Shown one piece after another: positions 1-8,919 of a DNA stretch of 64,000 nt. The notes under the pieces are model-generated. The model had not been told where the DNA came from. It worked only from the letters and a program-made list of their open reading frames with translations, and did no database searches. The stretch comes from JAIEOG01 sp964519985. Its GTDB lineage: Bacteria; Bdellovibrionota; FAC87; UBA2466. The translations under genes and the position numbers were made by a program. The DNA lies in assembly GCA_964519985.1 (NCBI GenBank), contig CAZFMF010000007.1, forward strand, positions 45,133 through 109,132, written 5' to 3'. Position 1 is the first letter of the stretch, and each line of letters opens with the position of its first letter.

Positions 1-1
1 G

Positions 2-1384
2 GGCGAAGGTAGCTACCATCTAAATGTTAGCCACGACGGGAGAAATCTTGATGCGTTTGCTCGACAGTACAATCAGCTGCTGCTCCTGCGCCGTCTCAAA
101 AACCCTAACGTCAATCCATTCGACCAACAGCGCACGGTGCGTTTTCGTCCGGATCATCGAGAAAAGGGCCTGATTCATTTGGATGGGTCACGGCTTTCGG
201 TGCGAGCGCATGACTCCGACCCACGAACGGAGCTCGAAGAACTCGTCGACCTTCTCAAGCTGCCGGAAGACAAAGCCATCCGGCAAATGGCGATAAGTAC
301 CCAGCAACTCTTGGCCGACCATCCCGAAGTGGTCGCCCGCGTCGTCGATGAAAACCCGGCCTACCTTTACGACATTGTCGATCTCACGCAGAAAGCCATT
401 GGACGAGAAGCAAAGTGGAAAGTATCGGATCCCGCCTTCGCTCGGGCCATGGTTTCGCTGCGGCCCGGTTTGTGGAATCGCCAGTTGGAGATAGCCTACG
501 AGACCATCGAGGAACGCGCCGAAACGGAACCGGAAGCGAAACGGGCCTTGAAAAATCTTGATGGCACATTGCTTCAGGAAGTCACGGCCGATAGCCTAGC
601 AAGAATCCGGCCCGACTGGATGCACCTGGATTTTCTGGCCCATGTCGTGACGAAGGAAATAAAAAGCGACCGACGTGTGCAAGCGAAAGCCGATTTGGAA
701 ACGTATGCTTGGTCGCAAGCGGAAAAAGAGGGTTTTCAATCGGCGTGGGGACGCATCCTACTGAATCTGGCGGCCGAAGAACCCACTCCTTTTCAACTAG
801 AAGAAAAACTAAAAGCTTTGCTGATCCCTCCGCCGAAGAGTTGGCGTGAATCGTTTACTTTGTGGATGGAGTACGATCTCGCAAACATGCCCGAAAAAAA
901 CCGGCGGCTTTGCAACCGACTGAGTCGCGCGGTCCGCCAACACTACATTGAAAGACTGAGTTCCGCCGACGCACAGGAAGTCCAGCAAGCGTTGTCGCAA
1001 TTGTCTCCGCTACTCGAGACAAAGGATCCGCTCGGCGGGCGACAAGCCATTGTCGAGGCGAGCCGGATGGGAAAATCCCCCCACCGGGATCGATTGTTGG
1101 GATTCATGGCGAAGCGCGCGACCGCCGTCCCTCTCTTTGCCCGCGAAGTCCTGGACCAGCTTACGGAAATCAACAATCCCTCGCTGGCGGAGGTGATTCG
1201 CACCGAGCTGGGCGCCCCCGAGACGTACGACCGGCTCCGTTCATCCGTTCTCACCCGGAAGATGCTAGCGGCTCTCGACACGATACCGCGACAAAGCCAA
1301 AATAAGCCGGCCCCTAGGGCTCCGGGCGACTGCGATGCCGTTCAACTGCTCAACGGATCCGGCCAACCGGCTGCCACTGATTAA
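2..1384 (+). CDS. Unknown helical protein, 5' end outside window
   Basis: The frame is open from base 2 through the TAA at 1384, giving 460 visible residues. No convincing start codon is visible before a GTG at 137, and the residues encoded upstream of that GTG look like ordinary coding sequence, so the true start probably lies left of the window. The protein is rich in Leu, Ala, Glu and Arg, predicted mostly alpha-helical, with no membrane segment, no signal peptide in the visible part and no motif I recognise. It ends in a low-complexity Pro/Gly/Asn tail. About 100 bases separate it from the next gene on the same strand. Function unknown; only its coding nature is well supported. Confidence 0.75.
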   Translation, partial: GEGSYHLNVSHDGRNLDAFARQYNQLLLLRRLKNPNVNPFDQQRTVRFRPDHREKGLIHLDGSRLSVRAHDSDPRTELEELVDLLKLPEDKAIRQMAISTQQLLADHPEVVARVVDENPAYLYDIVDLTQKAIGREAKWKVSDPAFARAMVSLRPGLWNRQLEIAYETIEERAETEPEAKRALKNLDGTLLQEVTADSLARIRPDWMHLDFLAHVVTKEIKSDRRVQAKADLETYAWSQAEKEGFQSAWGRILLNLAAEEPTPFQLEEKLKALLIPPPKSWRESFTLWMEYDLANMPEKNRRLCNRLSRAVRQHYIERLSSADAQEVQQALSQLSPLLETKDPLGGRQAIVEASRMGKSPHRDRLLGFMAKRATAVPLFAREVLDQLTEINNPSLAEVIRTELGAPETYDRLRSSVLTRKMLAALDTIPRQSQNKPAPRAPGDCDAVQLLNGSGQPAATD

Positions 1385-1445
1385 ACAATTGTTTTAATTA
1401 ACAAATACCCGAACGTATTTCCTTCATTTTTGGGGCGTATCCTTA

Positions 1446-1466
1446 GGGCTTGAAGGCTTTCAGCCC
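1446..1466 (+). promoter_or_regulatory. Leader hairpin upstream of His-rich gene
   Basis: GGGC (1446-1449) and TGAA (1451-1454), separated by a bulged T, pair with TTCA (1459-1462) and GCCC (1463-1466) around a GGCT loop. The hairpin ends about 8 bases before the AAGGA ribosome-binding site of the gene starting at 1484. It has no T-run, so it is not a canonical terminator. It could be a 5'-UTR control element or simply a weak terminator for the preceding gene. Confidence 0.3.
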
Positions 1467-1483
1467 CTCACAAGGATATTAAG

Positions 1484-1801
1484 ATGAAAAAAGACAATGC
1501 CGCCTCCACGAATTTAATGCCGGAGAAATGTGAACTCGCGGTTGCGGGTCACGAGCATCTCCACGCCGCTAACTGCGGTCACAAGTCGTATGTTCACGCC
1601 GGACATATCTGCTACGAACACGACGGACACTTTCACTTTATGCACGACGGTCACGCGCATGAATGCCCGGGACCGAAGGTTCAGCCGGCGATTTCGCGTA
1701 GCACGACCAGCGTGCCCGTGATGTCGAAGCCGGCCACGGTGCATAAGCTGCCGAGTGCGGCGAAAGCGAAAGCCGCGCCGAAAAAAGGCGGCAAGAAGTA
1801 A
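1484..1801 (+). CDS. Small His-rich, probably metal-binding protein
   Basis: 105 residues with a good ribosome-binding site (AAGGA about 10 bases before the ATG). Residues 20-65 hold about a dozen His in repeated GH/HxGH/HDGH units together with Cys30, Cys45 and Cys60. The C-terminal 40 residues are a basic Lys/Ala-rich tail. There is no signal peptide, so it is probably cytoplasmic. The pattern resembles small uncharacterised proteobacterial proteins with CGH...HDGHLHH-type repeats, which are presumed zinc or nickel binders; metal binding is inferred from composition only. It appears monocistronic: its own leader, and a strong terminator 60 bases after the stop. Confidence 0.75.
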   Translation: MKKDNAASTNLMPEKCELAVAGHEHLHAANCGHKSYVHAGHICYEHDGHFHFMHDGHAHECPGPKVQPAISRSTTSVPVMSKPATVHKLPSAAKAKAAPKKGGKK

Positions 1802-1803
1802 GA

Positions 1804-1831
1804 GAGATTGCTTCGCTACGCTCGCAATGAC
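1804..1831. repeat. REP-like palindromic unit
   Basis: Reading on the minus strand this is a GTCATTGCGAGCGTAGCGAAGCAATCTC-type unit, a repeat class scattered through intergenic DNA of many bacteria. It lies between the stop codon of the His-rich gene and its terminator. Related units occur at 61019-61118. Confidence 0.6.
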
Positions 1832-1862
1832 GGGCAGACGCGAAGCCCCGAAGCACTTAGAG

Positions 1863-1896
1863 AAACGGCCGCCGGGAAACCGGCGGCCGTTTTACT
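1863..1896 (+). terminator. Rho-independent terminator of the His-rich gene
   Basis: A perfect 13-bp stem (1863-1875 with 1880-1892, core ACGGCCGCCGG) closes a GAAA tetraloop. The right arm ends in TTT and is followed by ACTTT. The stem is flanked by A on the left and T on the right, so it could also work weakly on the other strand. Confidence 0.85.
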
Positions 1897-1993
1897 TTCA
1901 AAATAGCCCTGTCTTTGCGACGAGTTAACCGGCCTAGCTTGTACCCCGCGAGCTTGCCGTGATAGAAGTGCGCCCTTTTTCAGGGTGCAAAGA

Positions 1994-3001
1994 ATGCGGT
2001 TCAAGTGGGTGCTCGTAGTGGCTTTGATTGGCCTGCCCTCCTTTCGCGCGCAAGCGATGGAGGGGGCACCCGCGTCCCTGTGTGCTCTCTACCTCACCCA
2101 CCACGCGAAACCCCTTCAACACCTCCGGGAGGAGTTGGACATCGAGCTCACGCTCGAACAACCGCTGGTGGCCCGACACCATTTCCAAAATGGTTTCACG
2201 GCCATGAAACGCGGGGATGTTTCTTTTGCGGGCGATACGAGCCATGAGTTCTCGCGCTTCACCCTGAATCGATGGACTCCCAATATCCTAGGAGTGCCCA
2301 TCTGGAGGGAGAGAAGGTGGATCGGCCGGCACGGAGTGACCCAAAGTTCGGACACCATTCCCCTCTTTGAACTGGTGGAGGTGTTTCGAAAAAACCACCC
2401 GGAAATCGAAACGGAAAAGGCCTACCATCGGCTGGCGGAAGATCGAAACGCTCGGTTGAAGGCCCTGGCGCAATGGGAACTTTTGCAAATTCCCGAATCG
2501 GTCCGCGCAGAAAGCCCTGGCGCCCGGCGCACGTCAGCGCAGGTCACTCAGCGCGCGGACGCCGCCATCGCTCGGTTGTTGGGCGCCCCGAGGGGTGTCT
2601 CGGCGGTCGAGGTCTCGGCCGACCTCTCGCCCACCGACAATGGGGATTGGTTTACGATCGATTTAGGGCAGGTCTTCCAAGACGTGTTCCCATCCGAAAA
2701 AGATCGACAGGCTCTATTCGGCCGATTGGCCCGAGAAAACGAAGACTACCAATATGTTCGCTGGGAAGGTGTGGAATTCGAGCTCACGGCGTCGGTACAA
2801 GCCTCCGATCCCTGGAAGGTTGAGGTGTTTCGGGTGGGGGATGTTCTCTACGTGCGCACGCTACGACCGGCGGGCCCTTTTCTTGCCAAGGAACGAGAGG
2901 TCTTCCTTAGTTTTTCGCTGGGCACATGGAATCACCGGAATCTTGCGACTTCGGAAAAACTCCAAGGACTGGCGAAAAAACTGCGGGAAACGCTCCCCTA
3001 G
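1994..3001 (+). CDS. Unknown secreted protein
   Basis: 335 residues. I start at the ATG at 1994 rather than the GTG three codons earlier because the protein then begins Met-Arg-Phe-Lys followed by a hydrophobic stretch and an AxA-like site (SFRAQA), a typical Sec signal peptide of about 20 residues. The mature protein is mixed alpha/beta, has no further membrane segment and carries no motif I recognise. The terminator at 1863-1896 separates it from the preceding gene, and it converges on the M16 protease gene (7 bases apart). Periplasmic or surface location is inferred; function unknown. Confidence 0.65.
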   Translation: MRFKWVLVVALIGLPSFRAQAMEGAPASLCALYLTHHAKPLQHLREELDIELTLEQPLVARHHFQNGFTAMKRGDVSFAGDTSHEFSRFTLNRWTPNILGVPIWRERRWIGRHGVTQSSDTIPLFELVEVFRKNHPEIETEKAYHRLAEDRNARLKALAQWELLQIPESVRAESPGARRTSAQVTQRADAAIARLLGAPRGVSAVEVSADLSPTDNGDWFTIDLGQVFQDVFPSEKDRQALFGRLARENEDYQYVRWEGVEFELTASVQASDPWKVEVFRVGDVLYVRTLRPAGPFLAKEREVFLSFSLGTWNHRNLATSEKLQGLAKKLRETLP

Positions 3002-3008
3002 CCGCAAA

Positions 3009-4394
3009 CTACTGGATCAGTTCTTCCGGCTTGAACCGACGGACGATGGTGAGTTTTTCGCCGTCTTTCACGTCTTTTTGTTCCTCGGCCAGCTGTTTGT
3101 CCATGCTATCGGCATCCGCGACCAGCGTGATCCACCAGCCATTGCGCGTTTGGCGGTCTTTCAGGGCCTTCTTCAGGCGATCATTATTCACCGATTGAAT
3201 GGTCTTCTTGTACTCCGCCGGTGAGAGCAGCGGCACGTTGTAGACGTGGCTATACAGGCGTTTGGAAAGCCGTTTGTCGGCCGACTCGAAATCAAAGGGA
3301 TAGGAGTTCACAACACTATCCTGGGCCAGACTCAGTTCGTCCTTGGCAACGCCGTCGGCGATGTACTGGTCCCACATTTCGAGCGACTTACGGATCGTCT
3401 TGGTGGTGAATTCGACCGAAGGCGTCGCAATCATCGCGAAAATCCCCTTCTGGTACGAGAGTGCGCCCATCGCCGAATAGCTCGCGGAAATGGAGTAGGT
3501 GTAACCCAACTCCCCACGCACCGTGCGGAATAAACGCGATACGAGCGGCTCGCCCCCGAAGGAGAAGTTGCCCACATCCAGGGCAAAGCGATCGGGGTCC
3601 TGGGCGGTAATCCCGCCTTGACCCATGAAAACCGTCCCGGTCGCCGTGCCCGCTTTGTCGACGACAACCACGGTCGGTTTCTTCGGTAACTTCAAATCAA
3701 AAACCACCGGCGCCGGCTTCTCGCCTTCGGGCAAGGCCGAGAGGATCTTAGTCAGCTGCGTGCGAATCGCCTTTTCGGGTAGCGGCGAAGCCACCCCGAT
3801 AACCATATTCTTGAGGGTGTAGTGCACCTGGTACTGGTCCACCAGATCCTTGAGCTGAATCTTTTTCACCGTCGTCAAGGTGCCCGCTCCCGATTGCTCC
3901 ATCGGGGTGCCTTCGAAGAGCACTTTGCGCAGCGCTAGGCCCGCCAGCGCGCCGTTATTGTTTTTGACGTGATTAATTTCGGCCAGCGTTTCTTTCTTAA
4001 GGGATTCAAATTCCTTCTTACTGAACGCCGGGGTGACCAGCGCCTCGCCGACGAGCTTCAAGAAGGCTTCGGTGTTCTCCTTAATGACTTCGCCGCTATA
4101 AATAATTTTGTCGTGCGCGGCCGTGACATCAAACGCTGCGCCCATCCGCTCCAAGTCGGATTGGAACTTTTCGCGCGTGCGCTTCTTCGTTCCGCGCAAG
4201 AGAAGTTCCGAGACCAGATTGGTCACCCCCGACTTCCCTTTGGGATCCGATGAGGTCCCGGTGGTGAGAACGATCCGGATCGTCGTCGTCAGCAATGTCG
4301 CATCGGCTTCAAACAAGAGCGTGGGCTCGGTAGTGGCACGGGCTTTCGGCATGATGAGTTCCCCTAATAAAATGAGTGCCCAGCCAAATCGCAT
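3009..4394 (-). CDS. Secreted M16-family peptidase homologue lacking HxxEH (inactive partner)
   Basis: 461 residues with an N-terminal signal peptide of about 20 residues (ends PKARA). It has the two-lobed M16 fold, but the place where active members carry HxxEH reads NLVSELLLRG, so the zinc site is gone. The C-terminal lobe keeps the RGELGYTY segment matching the conserved R/Y region of non-catalytic M16 subunits. It lies 2 bases downstream of the gene for an HxxEH-bearing M16 protein, the usual arrangement for heterodimeric M16B peptidases where one subunit supplies zinc chemistry and the other substrate binding. Likely periplasmic or surface-associated; substrate unknown. Confidence 0.88.
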   Translation of the reverse strand: MRFGWALILLGELIMPKARATTEPTLLFEADATLLTTTIRIVLTTGTSSDPKGKSGVTNLVSELLLRGTKKRTREKFQSDLERMGAAFDVTAAHDKIIYSGEVIKENTEAFLKLVGEALVTPAFSKKEFESLKKETLAEINHVKNNNGALAGLALRKVLFEGTPMEQSGAGTLTTVKKIQLKDLVDQYQVHYTLKNMVIGVASPLPEKAIRTQLTKILSALPEGEKPAPVVFDLKLPKKPTVVVVDKAGTATGTVFMGQGGITAQDPDRFALDVGNFSFGGEPLVSRLFRTVRGELGYTYSISASYSAMGALSYQKGIFAMIATPSVEFTTKTIRKSLEMWDQYIADGVAKDELSLAQDSVVNSYPFDFESADKRLSKRLYSHVYNVPLLSPAEYKKTIQSVNNDRLKKALKDRQTRNGWWITLVADADSMDKQLAEEQKDVKDGEKLTIVRRFKPEELIQ

Positions 4395-4396
4395 GG

Positions 4397-5788
4397 CTAG
4401 GCTTTTCCCCTGGGTTTCTTTGATACTTTTACGTTCTCGGGCGTCACAATGACGATGGAGCGGTTCGTCTTTACGAGGTACTTCGCCGCGACATCTTTAA
4501 TGTCCTTGGCCTTCACCCGGTTGAACTGTTCGATGATTTCGAAGCCCCGCAGGTAATTGCCCGAGATCATCAAAAACTCGCCCAAGGAGTTCGCCAGTTC
4601 AGAGTTGTCCCCAATCTCGCTATAGAGTTTTAGGCGTTCTTGATTCACCGCGCGTTCGAGATCCCCTTTCGAAATCGCCTGCGTCTGGAGGCTCTTAATT
4701 TCCTTGTCCAGGATTTTCAGTGCGTCGTCGGCGGTGTATCCTTCGGCCAAATCCACGATAAATTCAAAAAGGTCCGGCTTCGCCGAAGAACCGGCAAAGG
4801 CGGAAACCGCGATCCCCTTGTCGACCAAGATTTTGCGCAGGCGCGCCTCGCGGCCCCGCGAAAGGTGCGTACCCAAAAGTGAGATCGGTCCCGCTTCGGG
4901 AGAGTCCACCGGCGGGATATGATAGCCCACCATGAGGATCTGCGACGTCGCCTGTTTGTGCGTGACCGTTACCCGGCGTTCCGCCTTTTGCGGCACTTCG
5001 ACCGGCAATTTCAACTGCGGAACATTCTGCGGTTTCATATCGCCGTAGTACTTCACCACGAGGGGCAGCAGCTTTTGCTCCGTCGTATCGCCCACCACAA
5101 TCAATGTTCCGTTGTTCGGAGCGTAGAAAGTTTTGTAAAAGTAATTCGCTTCATCGAGGGTGAAGCCTTTGATTTCCTCTTCCGTACCCAAAACGGTATA
5201 GCGAAACGGAGCGACCTGATACGCCGTTCGCATCAGCTCGTCCCAAGCCAGGCGGCGCGGGCTATCGTTAGCGCGACGAAGTTCGCCCACGACCGCGCCC
5301 TTTTCTTTTTCCAGCAGCTGCGGATCGAGCTTGAGGTGCTCCATGCGATCCGATTCCAATTCGATAATTTTTTCCAGCTGCGACGAAGGCACACTCTCGT
5401 AATAGTTGGTGCGATAAAAATAGGTGGTGGCGTTCTGCTTTTCCGCGCCTAACCGAGACGTGATCTGGTCAAACACACCGTCCGGATACTTTTCTGACCC
5501 GCGGAACATCATGTGTTCGAAGAGGTGCGCCAAGCCCGTCTTTTTGAGCTTAGGATCCATTTTCTCGTCCAGCGAACCGACGTCGAACCAAATCTGATAC
5601 GTCAAAACCTCGGCCTGATGGCGTGGGACCATCAAGACCCGGAAGCCGTTCTTCAATTTGAATTCCTGAAGCACGTCGCCGTTGAAGAGTTTATGGGTCG
5701 CTATTTTTTGATAGTCAGATGCGATGCTCATAGTTGTCCATTGAGTGAATAGAAAAAAAGAAGTGAACACGCCACGTAATGCCAACAT
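4397..5788 (-). CDS. Secreted M16-family zinc metallopeptidase (active subunit)
   Basis: 463 residues with a hydrophobic N-terminal export signal. The inverted zinc motif HLFEH is at residues 88-92, and a distal Glu (about 169, in GAVVGELRR) sits at the spacing expected for the third zinc ligand. The M16 C-terminal lobe follows. It hydrolyses peptides or small proteins and, with the inactive partner encoded 2 bases downstream, probably forms a heterodimer. Its ATG overlaps the TGA of the upstream OMP gene by one base (TGATG), so the genes are translationally coupled. This suggests the peptidase works with that barrel and the lipoprotein at the head of the unit. Confidence 0.92.
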   Translation of the reverse strand: MLALRGVFTSFFLFTQWTTMSIASDYQKIATHKLFNGDVLQEFKLKNGFRVLMVPRHQAEVLTYQIWFDVGSLDEKMDPKLKKTGLAHLFEHMMFRGSEKYPDGVFDQITSRLGAEKQNATTYFYRTNYYESVPSSQLEKIIELESDRMEHLKLDPQLLEKEKGAVVGELRRANDSPRRLAWDELMRTAYQVAPFRYTVLGTEEEIKGFTLDEANYFYKTFYAPNNGTLIVVGDTTEQKLLPLVVKYYGDMKPQNVPQLKLPVEVPQKAERRVTVTHKQATSQILMVGYHIPPVDSPEAGPISLLGTHLSRGREARLRKILVDKGIAVSAFAGSSAKPDLFEFIVDLAEGYTADDALKILDKEIKSLQTQAISKGDLERAVNQERLKLYSEIGDNSELANSLGEFLMISGNYLRGFEIIEQFNRVKAKDIKDVAAKYLVKTNRSIVIVTPENVKVSKKPRGKA

Positions 5789-7218
5789 CAGTACGATTCT
5801 TTTACTGCCTGATCGACGTTGAACCGGTCAACATTGGGACGCGGTTTCGGTACGATCTTCGGCTTTTTTAGACTCTGCGGCTGCCGAACCGGTTTGGGTT
5901 TCGGCGGCTCCGGCTTAACGGGCTCAGGCGGAGGGGGTGGCGGCGGTTCCACCTTCGGTTCCTCCGGTTTGGGTTCTTCCGGCTTCTTCTCTTCCGGTGG
6001 CGGAACCGTCGTCTCGGTGGCCGGTTCGACTTCCGGTTTCGAGCTTCCGCCAAAACCGGCCGCCAGACGCAAGGCCACGCGGCGACTGGTTAGCCGGCCG
6101 GGCAAAGTGGCCAATTCTTCCGCGTAAGTCGCGATGTCCATCTGAAAAAACCGCGCGTCAAATCCGGCCCCAATGGTGAAGTTCCCCTGCCGGAAACCCA
6201 TTCGGCCAAAACCCCAGCCCCAAACCGGAACCTCGATACCGAAGTTCACGTGCTTCCAAAGACTCCCCGTCCGGGCGCCAAACTCGGGATCCGCCTGTCC
6301 CCCCAGTCCGAACTCCGCGAGATCCAGAAGGAGGTTAAAGCGATCAAACCACCAAAATCCGGGCAGCTGCATGAGTCCGGCGATAGTGAGCATGCGCGGC
6401 AGACCGGGTGGCGCCGCAATGCTGTCATCGACTCTAAAAAGATCCAGTCGGCTCGCCATGACGTTGTTCACCACCACCGAACCGCGCATCACGACGCTGG
6501 GAATGATCTCCGGCAATTGGTACGTGACTCCCAAGTCGAAATCGATCCCGCCGCCCGCTCCGCCCAATTGCTTAATATCGAACTGGAAGCCAGAACCCTG
6601 GGCGATTTCCAGCACGGTGTACGTTTTGCGGCCGCCGGCGCGAAAAATCCCCTTAATGTTGGCGCCGAACGCGAGTCCGGTCTCGCCGATGGGAATACCG
6701 AAGCCGAAGAAAACCCCGGAATCGGAGATGGCGGTGAGATCGACGGACGTGTCGAGATCCTTGCCGAGCAAAGCAAAATTCACTTTGGTATCGGCGATGA
6801 GCAATCCCATCGCGAAATGCTTTCGCAAGTAGTAGCCCAAGAAGGGGGTGACATCGCCGGAGATCGGCGCCCCCTGAAAGGTTTCCAAATCGGTGACGAG
6901 CTGGGAAACCGATTTATTGGAGCCTTCCATCATCTTTTGGACCGCGGTGATGATGCTGAGCGAGCCATCAAACTTCATCTGGCCCATCAGGTCTTTTCCG
7001 CCTTCGTAAAAAGCAAGACCGGCCGGGTTGTAAAAAAGCGCGTGTTCGTCGTTGGACAAACCGTAAAAAGCGCCGCCCATCCCCAAGGCCTTCGGGCTGC
7101 GCGTGATGGAATAAAATTCCTTAAGCCCGTACGCCGGGAGGGTCACGAAGATGGCCGCAACTAGGATTAGGCCGGAAAGGCCACGTAAGCTATTCAAGGG
7201 TCCCCCGCAACTCGACAC
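5788..7218 (-). CDS. Outer-membrane beta-barrel protein with Pro-rich tail
   Basis: 476 residues from a GTG at 7218. A TTG at 7197 (469 aa) is an attractive alternative because the signal peptide (NSLRGLSGLIL..., ending about PAYG) would then begin at once. The mature N-terminus has SPKALGMGGAFYGLSND then YNPAGLAF, the hallmark of FadL/PorV/TraF-like barrels that begin with a gated N-terminal plug. Alternating beta strands run to about residue 395. The last 80 residues are a Pro/Glu/Lys tail ending in a basic segment, unusual for the family and possibly periplasmic peptidoglycan- or partner-binding. It overlaps the upstream lipoprotein gene and is coupled to the M16 peptidase gene. Confidence 0.8.
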   Translation of the reverse strand: MSSCGGPLNSLRGLSGLILVAAIFVTLPAYGLKEFYSITRSPKALGMGGAFYGLSNDEHALFYNPAGLAFYEGGKDLMGQMKFDGSLSIITAVQKMMEGSNKSVSQLVTDLETFQGAPISGDVTPFLGYYLRKHFAMGLLIADTKVNFALLGKDLDTSVDLTAISDSGVFFGFGIPIGETGLAFGANIKGIFRAGGRKTYTVLEIAQGSGFQFDIKQLGGAGGGIDFDLGVTYQLPEIIPSVVMRGSVVVNNVMASRLDLFRVDDSIAAPPGLPRMLTIAGLMQLPGFWWFDRFNLLLDLAEFGLGGQADPEFGARTGSLWKHVNFGIEVPVWGWGFGRMGFRQGNFTIGAGFDARFFQMDIATYAEELATLPGRLTSRRVALRLAAGFGGSSKPEVEPATETTVPPPEEKKPEEPKPEEPKVEPPPPPPPEPVKPEPPKPKPVRQPQSLKKPKIVPKPRPNVDRFNVDQAVKESY

Positions 7219-7951
7219 GGGCGAGATCGACGGCCGTGCTGCTATCGATCAGCTCCGGCGGAAGCGCGTCCAGGTTACCGCCGATACCGCCCCCAAACCC
7301 GAGGCCATTGGCGGCTTGCAGATCGTCCAAACATTTTTGGACATCGGCCGCGCACATTCCCGGCTCGCCACCGCTGAGCGCTCCGGTCAGGGCATTGCCG
7401 CCGATGTCGACCGAAGTGACTTCGCCATCACCGTTCCCCGCGGTGGTGGAATTGCAAGTCGTGGTTCCGCCGTCGGAGATAGCCACCAAGGTATCCGTCT
7501 TGGCCAGGCGGTTTCCGCAGTCGACCATGTAGCTCAACGTTTTAAGCAGCGTCCCGGTGTCATCGGTTCCCATCAAGGCGCAATTCGTGATGGAAGACTC
7601 GGCGGCGGCTAGCTGATCTTCGCTGTAGGTTGGCAGTAGGCGATTGGCCAATTGTCCCAAGAAAGCGTCTTGCGATTCGTTATTGGTGATCGTCTGCACC
7701 AGGGTCGACAACCCTAAACCGGCGCGCGCGATATTCACGATACAGAGCTTTTCGTTTTTTACCGGACCGTCCGATAGCTTCTCGTAATTTTCGATCGCGC
7801 AGGCGTAGTCACCGCTGTGAAGACAAGCCCGGGCCTCTTCCAAGTACTCCTCATCGGTGCTGGGCGAACTCAGTGGCGTATAGATGTTGCACGACAGATA
7901 GAGCGGCAAAGAAAGCAAAGACAAGATCAGTATCCGCGACTTGCTCGACAT
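7190..7951 (-). CDS. Lipoprotein, first gene of the OMP-M16 unit
   Basis: 253 residues. Signal peptide with lipobox LYLSC, lipidated Cys at 21. Residues 35-75 (EEARACLHSGDYACAIENYEKLSDG) look like one TPR-like helical pair with two Cys. The remainder is Ala/Thr/Asn/Gly-rich with several Cys that may form disulfides. The 3' end overlaps the OMP gene by 8-29 bases depending on that gene's start, so the four genes lipoprotein, barrel, M16 and M16 form one transcription unit. Probably an inner-leaflet outer-membrane lipoprotein; role unknown. Confidence 0.75.
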   Translation of the reverse strand: MSSKSRILILSLLSLPLYLSCNIYTPLSSPSTDEEYLEEARACLHSGDYACAIENYEKLSDGPVKNEKLCIVNIARAGLGLSTLVQTITNNESQDAFLGQLANRLLPTYSEDQLAAAESSITNCALMGTDDTGTLLKTLSYMVDCGNRLAKTDTLVAISDGGTTTCNSTTAGNGDGEVTSVDIGGNALTGALSGGEPGMCAADVQKCLDDLQAANGLGFGGGIGGNLDALPPELIDSSTAVDLARVELRGTLE

Positions 7952-8031
7952 GGGGACTCTCTAATTGTGTTGAAAAACGGTTAGCTTACGAGATTTTCCG
8001 TCGGCGGGCGGTTTTAGGCAAGGGTCAAATC

Positions 8032-8919
8032 CTACGGATTGAATTGGGGAAGGACCGAAAATCCCTCGCGGCGCAGTCGCACTTCGATGTCGCCGTGAAA
8101 CGCGTTCACATAAGTGGTAACGCCATGTGTCTTCATGTAATCGCGCACGCGTTTTCCCCGATCGCCGTTCCAAATGCCGCGCGTGGCCGGAATGAGTGCG
8201 ACCCGAAATCCGACCTTGTCCAAAAAAACATCCGGCGCCAGCGATTCCGCGCCATGGTGCGGCACTTTGAGAATCTCGGCCGAGAGATTTTCGCCTTGGG
8301 CGGCGAGATACGCGCCAATTTTCTGATTGAGATCGCCGGTGAAAAGCACGCGATTGTTTCCAAACGTCAGCAGCATCACCGCACTCATGTCGTTCACATC
8401 CGTGGTACCCACCGGAGTTTCGACCCCGTCGAACGCGTAGAGGACCTTTAGTTCGGCGCCGCCGCCCGTCACCGTTTGACCGGCGTGTAGCGGAACAATG
8501 GGTGCCGCCCCACTGACTCGGCGCACGGTTTCGCCCACGTGCGCAAAATCACAGCCCCAGTTTCCTTCCGCGCTACAGGTGGCATGCGCGGGAAGGTTGA
8601 ACCGGACTTCCTTGAGCTCGATTCCGGCCTCGATCAATCGGGTCAAACCGGCGTAGTGATCCTTGTGCGCGTGGGAGATGAAAACCCAATCGATCGTGCG
8701 CACATCGCGCGACTGCAGGAAACGCACGACGCGATCGTCGTCATTCCCCACGTCGATCAGTGCCCGCTTGCCGCCCGGAAACTCAATCAGATTGGCCTCG
8801 GCCTGAGTTTCCCCGCCATTGACGTTGATGAGCGTCCAACGAACGAAATCGGGCCGTTTGCAGCCCACCAAAAGCAGGAGCCCGAGCCACCCGAAGCGCT
8901 GAAGACGAGAAAGTCGCAT
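8032..8919 (-). CDS. Metallo-beta-lactamase-fold lipoprotein (ComEC C-domain-like hydrolase)
   Basis: 295 residues from the ATG at 8919, chosen because AGGGAA lies 4-5 bases upstream and the protein then starts with a lipoprotein signal (lipobox LLVGC, Cys20). An earlier in-frame ATG at 9033 would bury that signal. The MBL motif HAHKDH is at residues 83-88, with downstream metal residues in LFTGDLN and KVPHHGAE. The order WTLINVNGG..., ISHAHKDHYAG, TGDL, VPHHG matches the soluble hydrolase domain of ComEC/Rec2, but the membrane channel domain is absent. A stand-alone secreted nuclease or phosphoesterase is likely; substrate unknown. Confidence 0.85.
   Translation of the reverse strand: MRLSRLQRFGWLGLLLLVGCKRPDFVRWTLINVNGGETQAEANLIEFPGGKRALIDVGNDDDRVVRFLQSRDVRTIDWVFISHAHKDHYAGLTRLIEAGIELKEVRFNLPAHATCSAEGNWGCDFAHVGETVRRVSGAAPIVPLHAGQTVTGGGAELKVLYAFDGVETPVGTTDVNDMSAVMLLTFGNNRVLFTGDLNQKIGAYLAAQGENLSAEILKVPHHGAESLAPDVFLDKVGFRVALIPATRGIWNGDRGKRVRDYMKTHGVTTYVNAFHGDIEVRLRREGFSVLPQFNP

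Noticed and set aside
1638..1856. Minus-strand frame ending in HCERSEAIS
   Set aside because: That peptide is the well-known translation artefact of GTCATTGCGAGCGAAGC-type repeats.
5819..6127. Gly/Ser-rich plus-strand frame opposite the OMP gene
   Set aside because: It is the complement of the Pro/Glu/Lys codon run in the OMP tail; the composition is fully explained by the real gene.
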